DNA of 6,571 nucleotides from an uncultured Klebsiella sp. (GCA_902490055.1 CABUCP010000185.1:1-6571), one strand, 5' to 3'. Positions 1-6,524 are shown, counted from the first letter of the stretch. Made by a program: numbers and translations. Notes: generated from the sequence alone by a model not told the origin.

Positions 1-156
1 TGCCAGCGCAGAGTGGTAGATCCTTCACACTTTTGGTTTTTTAATTTCGATTAGATTTGAAAATGAAATATTTATTTCTCAAACTAGAGATAACCAATAA
101 CCATCAGGCTGTTCACGGCAGACCGTCACTCGAGCGACCTTCTCCTGGCAGCAAAT
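1..156 (+). promoter_or_regulatory. iolC upstream regulatory region
   Basis: This AT-rich stretch holds no gene; bases 31-85 are about 18% G+C, in sharp contrast to the GC-rich coding DNA that follows. It contains an operator-like palindrome at 64-79 and the 9-mer AAAATGAAA at 60-68 that recurs before iolR and iolA. A possible -35 box TTGAAA lies at 57-62 and another, TTCACA, at 24-29, but neither has a convincing -10 box at the normal distance, so I do not assign a promoter. The region probably controls iolC rightward. It may also serve a divergent gene to the left of the window; that part is inference. Confidence 0.6.
64..79. promoter_or_regulatory. Putative IolR operator before iolC
   Basis: The sequence TGAAATATTTATTTCT fits TGAA-N8-TTCA except for the last base. 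The inner symmetry is GAAAT-N4-ATTTC (65-78), the same architecture as the perfect site before iolA. It overlaps or directly follows a possible -35 box TTGAAA (57-62), a location suited to repression. Assignment to IolR is inferred from the motif recurring at all three iol promoters; binding is not shown by the sequence. Confidence 0.55.
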
Positions 157-177
157 ATGCAAAAGGAAACCCAAGCG

Positions 178-2091
178 ATGAATGCAGCAGTTAAGCGGCT
201 CGACGTCATCTGTATTGGCCGGGTGGCCGTCGATCTCTACGCCCAGCAGATAGGGGCAAGGTTGGAAGATGTGGCGAGTTTCGCCAAATATCTCGGCGGC
301 TCCTCAGGCAACGTCGCCTTTGGCACCGCGATTCAGGGGCTGAAATCAGCGATGCTGGCCCGCGTTGGCGATGAACACAATGGTCGCTTCCTGCGTGAAA
401 CCCTCAGCCGCGCAGGGGTCGATACCGAATACCTGATCACTGATAAAGACCGGCTGACCGCATTGGTGATGCTGGGAATCAAGGATCAGGATACCTTCCC
501 GCTCATTTTCTACCGTGACAACTGCGCCGATATGGCGCTGACGCCTGACGATATTAATGAACAGTACATCGCTTCTTCCCGCGCTCTGGCGGTGACCGGC
601 ACGCATCTTTCACATGCCAATACCCGCGAAGCGGTGCTGAAAGCGCTGGAGTACGCCCGTCGCCACGGTCTGCGTACCGCGCTGGATATCGATTATCGCC
701 CGGTGCTGTGGGGGCTGACTTCGCTTGGCGACGGTGAAACGCGTTTCATTGAATCCGGACCGGTGACCCGCCAGCTGCAGGAAGTTTTGCATCTGTTCGA
801 TTTAGTCGTGGGCACCGAAGAGGAGTTTCATATTGCCGGCGGCAGTACCGACACCCTTACCGCGCTGAAAAACGTGCGCCACGCCACTAACGCGACGCTG
901 GTCTGCAAGCGCGGGCCGATGGGTTGCGTGGTGCTGGAAGGCGCGATTCCGGATAGCTGGGATAGCGTCCCGCTGCAGCAGGGCGTTCGCGTCGAGGTGC
1001 TTAACGTGCTCGGCGCCGGCGACGCCTTTATGTCCGGCCTGCTGCGCGGCTGGCTGAATGATGAAGGCTGGGAACAGGCCTGCCGCTACGCCAACGCCTG
1101 CGGCGCGCTGGTGGTTTCGCGCCACGGCTGCGCGCCGGCGATGCCGACGAAAGTCGAACTTGATGATTATCTATCGCGGGCAGATGCCGTTCCGCGCCCG
1201 GATATCGATGCGCGGCTCAATCACTTGCACCGGGTGACCAGCCGCCGCCAGCAGTGGCCAGAGCTATGTATCTTCGCCTTTGACCACCGCAAACAGCTGG
1301 CGGACCTGGCGTTAGAAACCGGCCGCGATCCGGCCTGCATTCCCCGGCTCAAGCTGCTACTGTTGGCAGCCGCCGAAACCGCAGCCGCTGAGGCCGGGCT
1401 TGAACAGCGCAGCGGTATCCTGGCCGACGGCACCTACGGCCAGCGTGCGCTTAACGCCATTACCGGTAAAGGCTGGTGGATCGGCCGGCCGATCGAGCTC
1501 CCCAGTTCACGTCCGCTGCGCCTTGAGCATGGCAATATTGGCTCGCAGCTGATCGACTGGCCGCTGGAGCACGTCGTCAAATGTCTGGTCTTTTACCATC
1601 CGGACGATCCGGCGGCGCTGCGCGCCGAGCAGGACGCGCTGCTGCTGGAAGTATGGCAGGCCTGTAATAAGTCCGGGCACGAACTGCTGGTGGAAGTGAT
1701 CCTACCGGAGAACGGGCCAGACAAAGACGAACGCCACTACCACACCATGCTGGAACACTTCTATCAGTTAGGCATCCAGCCAGACTGGTGGAAGCTGCCG
1801 CCGCTGGCCAGCGCGCAGTGGGAGCGGATCTCCGCGCTTATCGAGCGTGAAGACCCGTGGTGTCGCGGGATCCTGCTCCTGGGGCTGGATGCGCCATCGG
1901 ATCGTCTGCGCGCCGGTTTTGCCGAAGCGGCCAGACACCCAATGATCAAAGGCTTCGCCGTCGGCCGCACCATCTTTGGCCAACCTTCGCGCCGCTGGAT
2001 GCAGGGCGAGCTGGATGATGCTGCGCTGATCGATGAAGTAAAGCGTAACTATCTGCGGCTCATTGGCTACTGGCGCGAAGCGCGCGGCTAA
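178..2091 (+). CDS. iolC: IolC: 5-dehydro-2-deoxygluconokinase fused to DUF2090 aldolase domain
   Basis: This 637-residue protein is a two-domain enzyme of myo-inositol breakdown in the cytoplasm. Residues about 8-335 form a PfkB-family sugar kinase: glycine-rich signature GGSSGNVAFG at 40-49 and second signature NVLGAGDAF at 276-284, with Asp282 the expected catalytic base. The kinase phosphorylates 5-dehydro-2-deoxygluconate. Residues about 360-637 match DUF2090, with FAFDHR (366-371), LADGTYGQRAL (415-425), WWKLPP (537-542) and GFAVGRTIF (592-600). These resemble class I aldolases of the LacD type, so the domain probably acts as DKG-phosphate aldolase in place of IolJ. Start choice: ATG at 178 has AAGGAA at 163-168 about ten bases upstream, whereas an in-frame ATG at 157 has no good Shine-Dalgarno and would add seven residues. 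The frame is intact across both domains. The kinase call is firm; the aldolase role rests on family knowledge and motif comparison. Confidence 0.93.
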   Translation: MNAAVKRLDVICIGRVAVDLYAQQIGARLEDVASFAKYLGGSSGNVAFGTAIQGLKSAMLARVGDEHNGRFLRETLSRAGVDTEYLITDKDRLTALVMLGIKDQDTFPLIFYRDNCADMALTPDDINEQYIASSRALAVTGTHLSHANTREAVLKALEYARRHGLRTALDIDYRPVLWGLTSLGDGETRFIESGPVTRQLQEVLHLFDLVVGTEEEFHIAGGSTDTLTALKNVRHATNATLVCKRGPMGCVVLEGAIPDSWDSVPLQQGVRVEVLNVLGAGDAFMSGLLRGWLNDEGWEQACRYANACGALVVSRHGCAPAMPTKVELDDYLSRADAVPRPDIDARLNHLHRVTSRRQQWPELCIFAFDHRKQLADLALETGRDPACIPRLKLLLLAAAETAAAEAGLEQRSGILADGTYGQRALNAITGKGWWIGRPIELPSSRPLRLEHGNIGSQLIDWPLEHVVKCLVFYHPDDPAALRAEQDALLLEVWQACNKSGHELLVEVILPENGPDKDERHYHTMLEHFYQLGIQPDWWKLPPLASAQWERISALIEREDPWCRGILLLGLDAPSDRLRAGFAEAARHPMIKGFAVGRTIFGQPSRRWMQGELDDAALIDEVKRNYLRLIGYWREARG

Positions 2092-2098
2092 CCATCTT

Positions 2099-2140
2099 CA
2101 GGCCCGCCTCTTCCTCTAAAGCGGCGGGCCTGTGGTTTCT
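2099..2140 (+). terminator. Hairpin terminator after iolC
   Basis: The arms CAGGCCCGCC (2099-2108) and GGCGGGCCTG (2123-2132) pair perfectly over ten bases around a 14-base loop, starting seven bases after the iolC stop codon. The tail that follows (TGGTTTCT) has few uninterrupted T residues, so intrinsic termination may be partial and some read-through into iolR is possible. Confidence 0.7.
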
Positions 2141-2148
2141 TCGTGAAA

Positions 2149-2164
2149 TGAATCGCGTATTTCA
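2149..2164. promoter_or_regulatory. Putative IolR operator 1 before iolR
   Basis: TGAATCGCGTATTTCA is a perfect fit to TGAA-N8-TTCA. It is also nested in a longer palindrome with six-base arms, TGAAAT (2144-2149) and ATTTCA (2159-2164), nine bases apart. It lies just upstream of the proposed iolR -35 box and 26 bases (start to start) from operator 2. The IolR assignment is inferred from motif recurrence. Confidence 0.55.
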
Positions 2165-2173
2165 TCGCAAAAA

Positions 2174-2201
2174 ATGAAAAATTCGCTTCATTTGGTACAC
2201 T
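2174..2201 (+). promoter_or_regulatory. Predicted iolR promoter
   Basis: A -35-like ATGAAA (2174-2179, four of six consensus bases) and a -10-like TACACT (2196-2201, four of six) are separated by 16 bases. Transcription would begin near 2208, giving a leader of about 32 bases before the ATG at 2240. Operator 2 sits from the -35 box into the spacer, consistent with negative autoregulation. The boxes are weak matches, so this is tentative. Confidence 0.45.
2175..2190. promoter_or_regulatory. Putative IolR operator 2 before iolR
   Basis: TGAAAAATTCGCTTCA fits TGAA-N8-TTCA exactly, and symmetry extends outward to seven-base arms, AAATGAA (2172-2178) and TTCATTT (2187-2193). It overlaps the predicted iolR promoter. 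Two sites before the regulator gene suggest autoregulation; this is inference from position and symmetry. Confidence 0.55.
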
Positions 2202-2239
2202 GGAAGCCATATTCCTTCCATTTTCTCAGAGCGCAACTT

Positions 2240-3094
2240 ATGGCTAATAATCCGACTCAACTGACCATCCTGCAGGATGAAATCAGACGCCGCTACGATA
2301 CGCTCAGCAAACGCCTGAAGCAGGTGGCGCGCTACATTCTGGACAACAGCAATAGCGTTGCCTTCGATACCGTAGCCTCAATTGCCCAACAGGCCGACGT
2401 TCCGCCCTCCACGCTGATTCGCTTCGCTAACGCCTTTGGCTTCAGCGGCTTTAACGAAATGAAACAGATGTTCAAGCAACACCTGATGGAAGAGACGGCC
2501 AACTACACCGAGCGCGCGCGTTTGTTCCGCCAGACCACTAACGACGAAACAACGCCGCCGGAAACGCCGACGGAAATCCTCAACATGTTCAGCATGGTGA
2601 ATACTCAGGCGTTGCAGCAGCTGGCGCTGCAGACCTCCGGCGAAGATCTGAATCGCGCGGTAGAGTTACTGGCGGATGCGGAAAACATCTATGTGATTGG
2701 CCTACGCCGTTCCTTCAGCGTCGCCTCTTATTTGACTTACGCGCTGCGTCATCTGGATCGCAAAGCCTTCCTGATCGACGGCCTTGGCGGCATGTTTACC
2801 GAGCAGCTCAGCCTGGTGGGGCCAAAGGACGTGGTCGTCGCGGTGAGCTTCTCGCCCTACGCCCGCGAAGTGGTGGAGCTGGTTGAGCTTGGCGCCCAGC
2901 GTAAAGCGCGACAAATCGCCATTACCGATAGCCAGGTAAGCCCGCTTGCCGCCTTTAGCGATGTCTGCTTTGTGGTGCGCGAAGCGCAGGTTGATGGTTT
3001 CCGCTCGCAGGTCGCTTCGCTGTGTCTGGCGCAGACGCTGGCTGTCTCGCTGGCATTGAATAGCAGCAAAGAGCCGCAGCAGCACCGCGCCTGA
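2240..3094 (+). CDS. iolR: IolR: RpiR-family repressor of the iol genes
   Basis: This 284-residue cytoplasmic regulator has the RpiR plan. An N-terminal DNA-binding domain covers about residues 10-85, with the helix-turn-helix around TVASIAQQADVPPSTLIRFA (44-63). A C-terminal SIS sugar-phosphate-binding domain covers about 135-270, with the core VVVAVSFSPYAREVVELVE (198-216) and AITDSQVSPLA (227-237). RpiR-type IolR of enterobacteria represses inositol genes, with a pathway intermediate as inducer; the same name in Bacillus denotes an unrelated DeoR-type protein. An in-frame ATG at 2174 would add 22 residues, but it falls in the predicted promoter and operator and lacks a Shine-Dalgarno, whereas ATG 2240 has a modest CAGAG (2227-2231) and starts with a typical family N-terminus (MANNPTQLTI). 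The gene has its own promoter after the iolC terminator. Identity as IolR rests on the family plus setting within iol genes. Confidence 0.9.
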   Translation: MANNPTQLTILQDEIRRRYDTLSKRLKQVARYILDNSNSVAFDTVASIAQQADVPPSTLIRFANAFGFSGFNEMKQMFKQHLMEETANYTERARLFRQTTNDETTPPETPTEILNMFSMVNTQALQQLALQTSGEDLNRAVELLADAENIYVIGLRRSFSVASYLTYALRHLDRKAFLIDGLGGMFTEQLSLVGPKDVVVAVSFSPYAREVVELVELGAQRKARQIAITDSQVSPLAAFSDVCFVVREAQVDGFRSQVASLCLAQTLAVSLALNSSKEPQQHRA

Positions 3095-3095
3095 T

Positions 3096-3128
3096 TGCCG
3101 AATGCCGCTTTGCTTATCCGGCCTACGG
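3096..3128 (+). repeat. REP-like palindromic unit after iolR
   Basis: Directly after the iolR stop codon lies TTATCCGGCCTACGG (3114-3128), the characteristic tail of an enterobacterial REP (palindromic unit) element, preceded by a complementary head GCCGAAT (3097-3103) that pairs with ATCCGGC (3116-3122) with one mismatch. Such units sit in 3' untranslated regions and can stabilise upstream mRNA or bind gyrase or IHF in larger arrays. The copy is degenerate in its head arm. Confidence 0.6.
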
Positions 3129-3140
3129 TCCTGAGACGTT

Positions 3141-3172
3141 CCCGGCAGGCCGGGATCGCTGAAACCAGCCGG
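3141..3172 (-). repeat. Hairpin, possible second degenerate REP unit
   Basis: CCCGGC (3141-3146) and GCCGGG (3149-3154) form a compact inverted repeat. From 3147, AGGCCGGGAT followed by a second CCGG at 3169-3172 loosely resembles a REP unit in the opposite orientation, which would make a two-unit BIME with the element just upstream. The resemblance is weak and the simple hairpin is all that is certain. Confidence 0.3.
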
Positions 3173-3194
3173 AAATAGCCGCAAACCTACAGAT

Positions 3195-3219
3195 AAAAAA
3201 GCCGGGGTTCCCCCCCGGC
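3195..3219 (-). terminator. Strong terminator of the iolA-iolB-iolI operon
   Basis: GCCGGGG (3201-3207) and CCCCGGC (3213-3219) form a perfect seven-base stem with a five-base loop. On the minus strand the hairpin is followed by six T residues (AAAAAA at 3195-3200 on the + strand), a textbook intrinsic terminator 28 bases after the iolI stop codon. On the + strand it is followed by GTTCTTATG, a weaker tail, so it may also end iolR transcripts and prevent convergent transcription. Confidence 0.85.
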
Positions 3220-3246
3220 GTTCTTATGTTCGGCAATACGAAACCG

Positions 3247-4068
3247 CTAACCGATGTAGCGTTCCATATTTTCCCGGCAGGCCGCGGCGATGTCGTACAG
3301 ATCGAATTCCCAGCGGTTGGGGCTAAATAGCTCCGCCGACCACATACCATCATAGCCGGTGGCCTGCACCGCGTTTACCCAGGCCGGGATATCCACCTCG
3401 CCTTCGCCAGGCATATAGTTTCGCAACACCATTTGATCCCACGCTTCACCGGGCGCCGGCAGGCGACCATCGCAAAAATGCACGCCATAGATCAGTGATT
3501 TATCCATCTGCGCGACTTCTTCAGGCTTGCTCCCCCCGGCGTGCAGGTGCCAAAAATCGATCACCATGCCGACGTTGTTTTTACCGACGCGGCGGATCAC
3601 CTCCAGCCCCTGGCTCAGCGTGCGAAATTTGGTGAAGGCGATGACTTCAATCTGGTAGCGCACGCCATACTCCTCGCCGATGCAGGCAATCGCCGCCACG
3701 TTTTCGCTGATGATATCCATCACCTCCGCTTCCGGATTATCGTCGATGCCGTTCAGTGCCAGAATCTGTACCGTCGGGCATCCCAGCTCAGCCGCAGCTC
3801 GCGTGAGCCGGGTCGCTTCCGCCAGCATCTGCGCTTTTGCTTTACCCTGATAACGTTCAATTTCCAGCAGCGCGTTAACGCAACCGACCGAGAGGCCATA
3901 ACCTTCAACCACCTGGCGCAGCTGCGCCGTGGTACCACCGTTATCCAGATAGCGAAGCAGCTTACTACTTAACAGCTCCAGGCAGTCATAACCCGTATCA
4001 CGCGCAATACGGGCGTCGGTCAATACGTTGCAGTAGTGGGTGGAAATCCCGTGCAGCGCTTTTTGCAT
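3247..4068 (-). CDS. iolI: IolI-like inosose isomerase (TIM-barrel sugar isomerase family)
   Basis: This 273-residue protein belongs to the AP-endonuclease-2-like TIM-barrel isomerase/epimerase family. Several segments resemble Bacillus IolI, a 2-keto-myo-inositol isomerase: NVGMVIDFWHLHAGGSKPEE (165-184), MPGEGEVDIP (219-228) and SAELFSPNRWEF (244-255). The expected divalent metal ligands are present: Glu141 in QIEVIAF, Asp171 in VIDFWH, His197 in GVHFCD and Glu246 in SAELF. IolH and IolE have different signature segments, so IolI is the best name, but the substrate could differ. Start: ATG at 4068 has GAGGAG (4075-4080 on the complement) six bases upstream; the in-frame TTG at 4074 directly abuts that site and is unlikely. 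It is the last gene of the operon, 29 bases after iolB, and is followed by the strong terminator. Confidence 0.8.
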   Translation of the reverse strand: MQKALHGISTHYCNVLTDARIARDTGYDCLELLSSKLLRYLDNGGTTAQLRQVVEGYGLSVGCVNALLEIERYQGKAKAQMLAEATRLTRAAAELGCPTVQILALNGIDDNPEAEVMDIISENVAAIACIGEEYGVRYQIEVIAFTKFRTLSQGLEVIRRVGKNNVGMVIDFWHLHAGGSKPEEVAQMDKSLIYGVHFCDGRLPAPGEAWDQMVLRNYMPGEGEVDIPAWVNAVQATGYDGMWSAELFSPNRWEFDLYDIAAACRENMERYIG

Positions 4069-4097
4069 CGTCAACTCCTCGGCCGATTTACTCTATG

Positions 4098-4898
4098 CTA
4101 CGAATAGCGATCGCTGTTGATCCAGGCGTGATCGTCTTCCCAGGTGAACAGCCACTTACGATCTGGCCCCGCCATCACGTTCAGGTAGTAGCTGTTGTAA
4201 CCGGCGATTGCCGCCACCGGATGATAGCCACGCGGCACCATCACCACATCGTGGTTATAGGGTGCCATGCAGACATCCAGGCTGCGGTCATCGGTATATA
4301 CCCGCTGGAAGGCAAAGCCCTGCGGCGGATCGAAGCGGTGGTAATAGGTTTCTTCCAGCTGGGTTTCCTGCCCCGGCAGCGCGGTATCGTGCTTGTGCGA
4401 CGGCCATGAGCTGGTCGCCCCTTCTTCGGTATAGACTTCCACCACCAGCAGACAATCCGCCTGCGCGTTATCCGGCAGAATGTTGTGCACCTGACGCTGG
4501 TTGCGCCCTTTACCCCGATGTTCAACGCCGACATCCTCGGGGCGAATGACCCGCGCCGAGAAATTACCTTTGCCCGGCGCACTGCAGACAGCCAGTTCAA
4601 GATCGGAATCTGCGGTGACCTCGACCTTATCGTGCGGCGGAACGTACACCGACCACGGCGGCGTGCGCTCGAATGGCGACATGCGTTTACCGAGATTAGG
4701 GAAATCCGCATGCTGAGTTTTAACTGAAGCCAGCCCGGAGACCAGCACCAGACATAACTCACGCTCGCCGCTCTCCAGGGTCACGGTTTGCCCCTGTTTT
4801 AACATCCAGACATCAAAGCCGATGTACTGCCACCCCGCGCTCTGCGGGGTGATGTGCTGGATATGTCCCTCTTTTTGCGCTTTAGCCAATAACGACAT
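4098..4898 (-). CDS. iolB: IolB: 5-deoxy-glucuronate isomerase
   Basis: This 266-residue protein is IolB of the KduI/IolB cupin family, close to the usual length of about 270. It isomerises 5-deoxy-D-glucuronate to 5-dehydro-2-deoxygluconate, the substrate of IolC. Hallmarks are GKGRNQRQVHNILP (129-142), SSWPSHKHD (163-171), ETYYHRF (183-189), PQGFAFQRVY (192-201) and HDVVMVPRGYHPVAAIAGYN (216-235). Metal binding is expected through His168 and His170, a Glu at 182 or 183, and His226, all present. The start ATG at 4898 follows AAGGAG (4905-4910 on the complement) with a six-base gap. The gene begins 18 bases after the iolA stop codon and is surely co-transcribed with it. No truncation or frameshift is seen. 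Confidence 0.95.
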   Translation of the reverse strand: MSLLAKAQKEGHIQHITPQSAGWQYIGFDVWMLKQGQTVTLESGERELCLVLVSGLASVKTQHADFPNLGKRMSPFERTPPWSVYVPPHDKVEVTADSDLELAVCSAPGKGNFSARVIRPEDVGVEHRGKGRNQRQVHNILPDNAQADCLLVVEVYTEEGATSSWPSHKHDTALPGQETQLEETYYHRFDPPQGFAFQRVYTDDRSLDVCMAPYNHDVVMVPRGYHPVAAIAGYNSYYLNVMAGPDRKWLFTWEDDHAWINSDRYS

Positions 4899-4916
4899 GG
4901 CGTTCTCCTTCGCCGA

Positions 4917-6422
4917 TTAACCTAATGTCGGCATGCTGAATTCAGATACGGTTTGCTGCCCCTGCGGCCAGCGCACGGTGGCAGTTTTCATGCGGGTATA
5001 GAAGCGGACGCCGTCCGGCCCGTGGACGTTCAATGCGCCAAACACCGACCGTTTCCAGCCGCCAAAGCTATGGAAGGCCATCGGCACCGGCACCGGGACG
5101 TTCACCCCGACCATCCCGGCCTGTACGTCATGAACAAACTCGCGGGCGGTGTGACCGTTGCTGGTAAAGACGGCGCTGCCGTTACCGAATTCGTGACTGT
5201 TCATCAGCTCCAGGGCGCTTTGGTAATCGGCGACGCGGACAATCCCCAGCACCGGGCCAAAGATCTCTTCACGCCAGATGGTCATCTCCGGGGTGACGTG
5301 ATCGAACAGCGTACCGCCGACGTAATAACCGTCTTCATGCCCGACGACGCGCAGCCTGCGGCCATCCACCACCAGCGATGCCCCTTCGCTGACGCCCTTA
5401 TCAATATAGCCGAGCACTTTTTTCTGATGCGCTTCGGAGACTACTGGCCCCATTTCGTTTTCGTCTTTGCCGCGCAGGCAGCCGGGGCCGACTTTCAATG
5501 ACTCAACTAACGGCTTCAGGCGGGCAATGAGTTTATCTGCGGTCTCGTCGCCGACGGCAACCACCACCGGCAGCGCCATGCAGCGCTCGCCGGCAGAGCC
5601 GTAAGCGCCGCCCATGATGGCATTCACGGTCGCATCAAGATCGGCGTCCGGCATCACGATGGCATGGTTTTTCGCTGCGCCAAACGCCTGAACGCGTTTT
5701 CCGTGAGCGCTGGCGGTTTTATAGATATATTCCGCTACGCCGGAGGAGCCGACAAAGCTCACGGCGGCAATACGCGGGTCGGTATAAAGCTGTTCCGCCT
5801 CTTCGTTGCTGCAATGAATGACGTTAAAGACGCCATCCGGCAGGCCGGCCTCTTTCAATAGTTCAGCCATGCGGACCGCCGCGGTCGGCGCCAGCGCAGG
5901 CGGTTTCAGTACGAAGCTATTGCCGCAGGCCAGCGCGATAGGGAACATCCACATCGGTACCATCGCCGGGAAGTTAAATGGCGTAATCCCCGCGACCACA
6001 CCCAGCGGCTGCATTAACGAATAGCTGTCGACGCCGGTACCCACGTCGGAAGAAAACTCACCTTTGATGAGATGCGGAATACCGCAGGCGAACTCAACGA
6101 CTTCCATGCCGCGGGTCAATTCACCCAGCGCATCTGACCACACTTTGCCGTGCTCACTGACGATAATAGCCGCCAGTTCGTCGGCATGCTGTTCGAGCAG
6201 CATTTTGAAATTGAACAGCACGCGGGCGCGGCGCAGCGGCGTGGTGCGGGACCAGCTGTCAAAAGCGTCGCGAGCCACCTGGATTGCGTCGGAGACTTCC
6301 TGCGCGGTTGACAACGTGACTTCGCGAACCACGCCGCCGGTTGCCGGATCATACACCGGCATCGTCTCGCGGCTGCTGCTGGTTACCGTTTTCCCGCCAA
6401 TAAAGTTACCTGTGATAGTCAT
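4917..6422 (-). CDS. iolA: IolA: malonate-/methylmalonate-semialdehyde dehydrogenase (CoA-acylating)
   Basis: This 501-residue enzyme is a CoA-dependent member of the aldehyde dehydrogenase superfamily. It turns malonate semialdehyde, the last inositol intermediate, plus NAD and CoA into acetyl-CoA and CO2; the same family (MmsA) acts in valine breakdown. Seen features: oxyanion-hole Asn150 in GITPFNFPAMVPMW, NAD-binding VSFVGSSGVAEYIY (221-234), GAAKNHAIVMPDAD (248-261), catalytic Cys281 in GERCMA, and EEIFGPVLG (385-393). Arg104 (LTRGMEVVEFA) and Arg280 next to the cysteine match the two arginines known to bind the substrate carboxylate in the Bacillus enzyme. The family usually reads GGAKNH; here the second glycine is alanine. 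The start ATG at 6422 has GAGG (complement of 6430-6433) seven bases upstream. It heads the operon iolA-iolB-iolI and is preceded by an operator-like palindrome. Linkage to iolB favours iolA over mmsA. Confidence 0.96.
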   Translation of the reverse strand: MTITGNFIGGKTVTSSSRETMPVYDPATGGVVREVTLSTAQEVSDAIQVARDAFDSWSRTTPLRRARVLFNFKMLLEQHADELAAIIVSEHGKVWSDALGELTRGMEVVEFACGIPHLIKGEFSSDVGTGVDSYSLMQPLGVVAGITPFNFPAMVPMWMFPIALACGNSFVLKPPALAPTAAVRMAELLKEAGLPDGVFNVIHCSNEEAEQLYTDPRIAAVSFVGSSGVAEYIYKTASAHGKRVQAFGAAKNHAIVMPDADLDATVNAIMGGAYGSAGERCMALPVVVAVGDETADKLIARLKPLVESLKVGPGCLRGKDENEMGPVVSEAHQKKVLGYIDKGVSEGASLVVDGRRLRVVGHEDGYYVGGTLFDHVTPEMTIWREEIFGPVLGIVRVADYQSALELMNSHEFGNGSAVFTSNGHTAREFVHDVQAGMVGVNVPVPVPMAFHSFGGWKRSVFGALNVHGPDGVRFYTRMKTATVRWPQGQQTVSEFSMPTLG

Positions 6423-6498
6423 CTTCTCGCCTCATAGTGTAGAAGGCCGTTTAGGTTGCGGCCGTCGCAGAATCTGCTGTGCTATAACCGTAGTAAAA

Positions 6499-6514
6499 TG
6501 AAATTTATATTTCA
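6499..6514. promoter_or_regulatory. Putative IolR operator before iolA
   Basis: TGAAATTTATATTTCA is a perfect palindrome with six-base arms TGAAAT and ATTTCA around TTAT, and the most symmetric copy of the TGAA-N8-TTCA motif. It covers the candidate -10 box of iolA. Assignment to IolR is inferred from recurrence at the iolC and iolR promoters. Confidence 0.6.
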
Positions 6515-6524
6515 ATATTCATAT

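Noticed and set aside
1..156. CRP binding site upstream of iolC
   Set aside because: No TGTGA-N6-TCACA-like palindrome was found here or before iolR and iolA, although catabolite control would be plausible.
157..177. Seven-residue N-terminal extension of iolC from ATG 157
   Set aside because: There is no Shine-Dalgarno before 157, while ATG 178 has AAGGAA at a suitable distance and the kinase fold begins well after it.
346..1983. Several minus-strand open frames opposite iolC
   Set aside because: They are antisense to a clear, conserved gene, lack recognisable domains, and are expected by chance in GC-rich coding DNA.
2702..3184. Minus-strand open frame of 160 codons across the iolR end and the REP-like region
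   Set aside because: It overlaps the SIS domain of iolR and the REP-like repeat; the composition is low-quality and no family is recognisable.
3247..4068. Naming the TIM-barrel gene iolH or iolE
   Set aside because: The VIDFWHLHAGGS and SAELFSP segments resemble IolI; the N-terminal segments typical of IolE and IolH are not present.
4069..4074. TTG start for iolI at 4074
   Set aside because: The codon directly abuts the GAGGAG ribosome binding site; ATG 4068 has the normal six-base spacing.
4953..6501. Plus-strand open frames opposite iolA (up to about 180 codons) and iolB
   Set aside because: They are shadows of iolA and iolB, with no known motifs and no ribosome binding signals worth noting.
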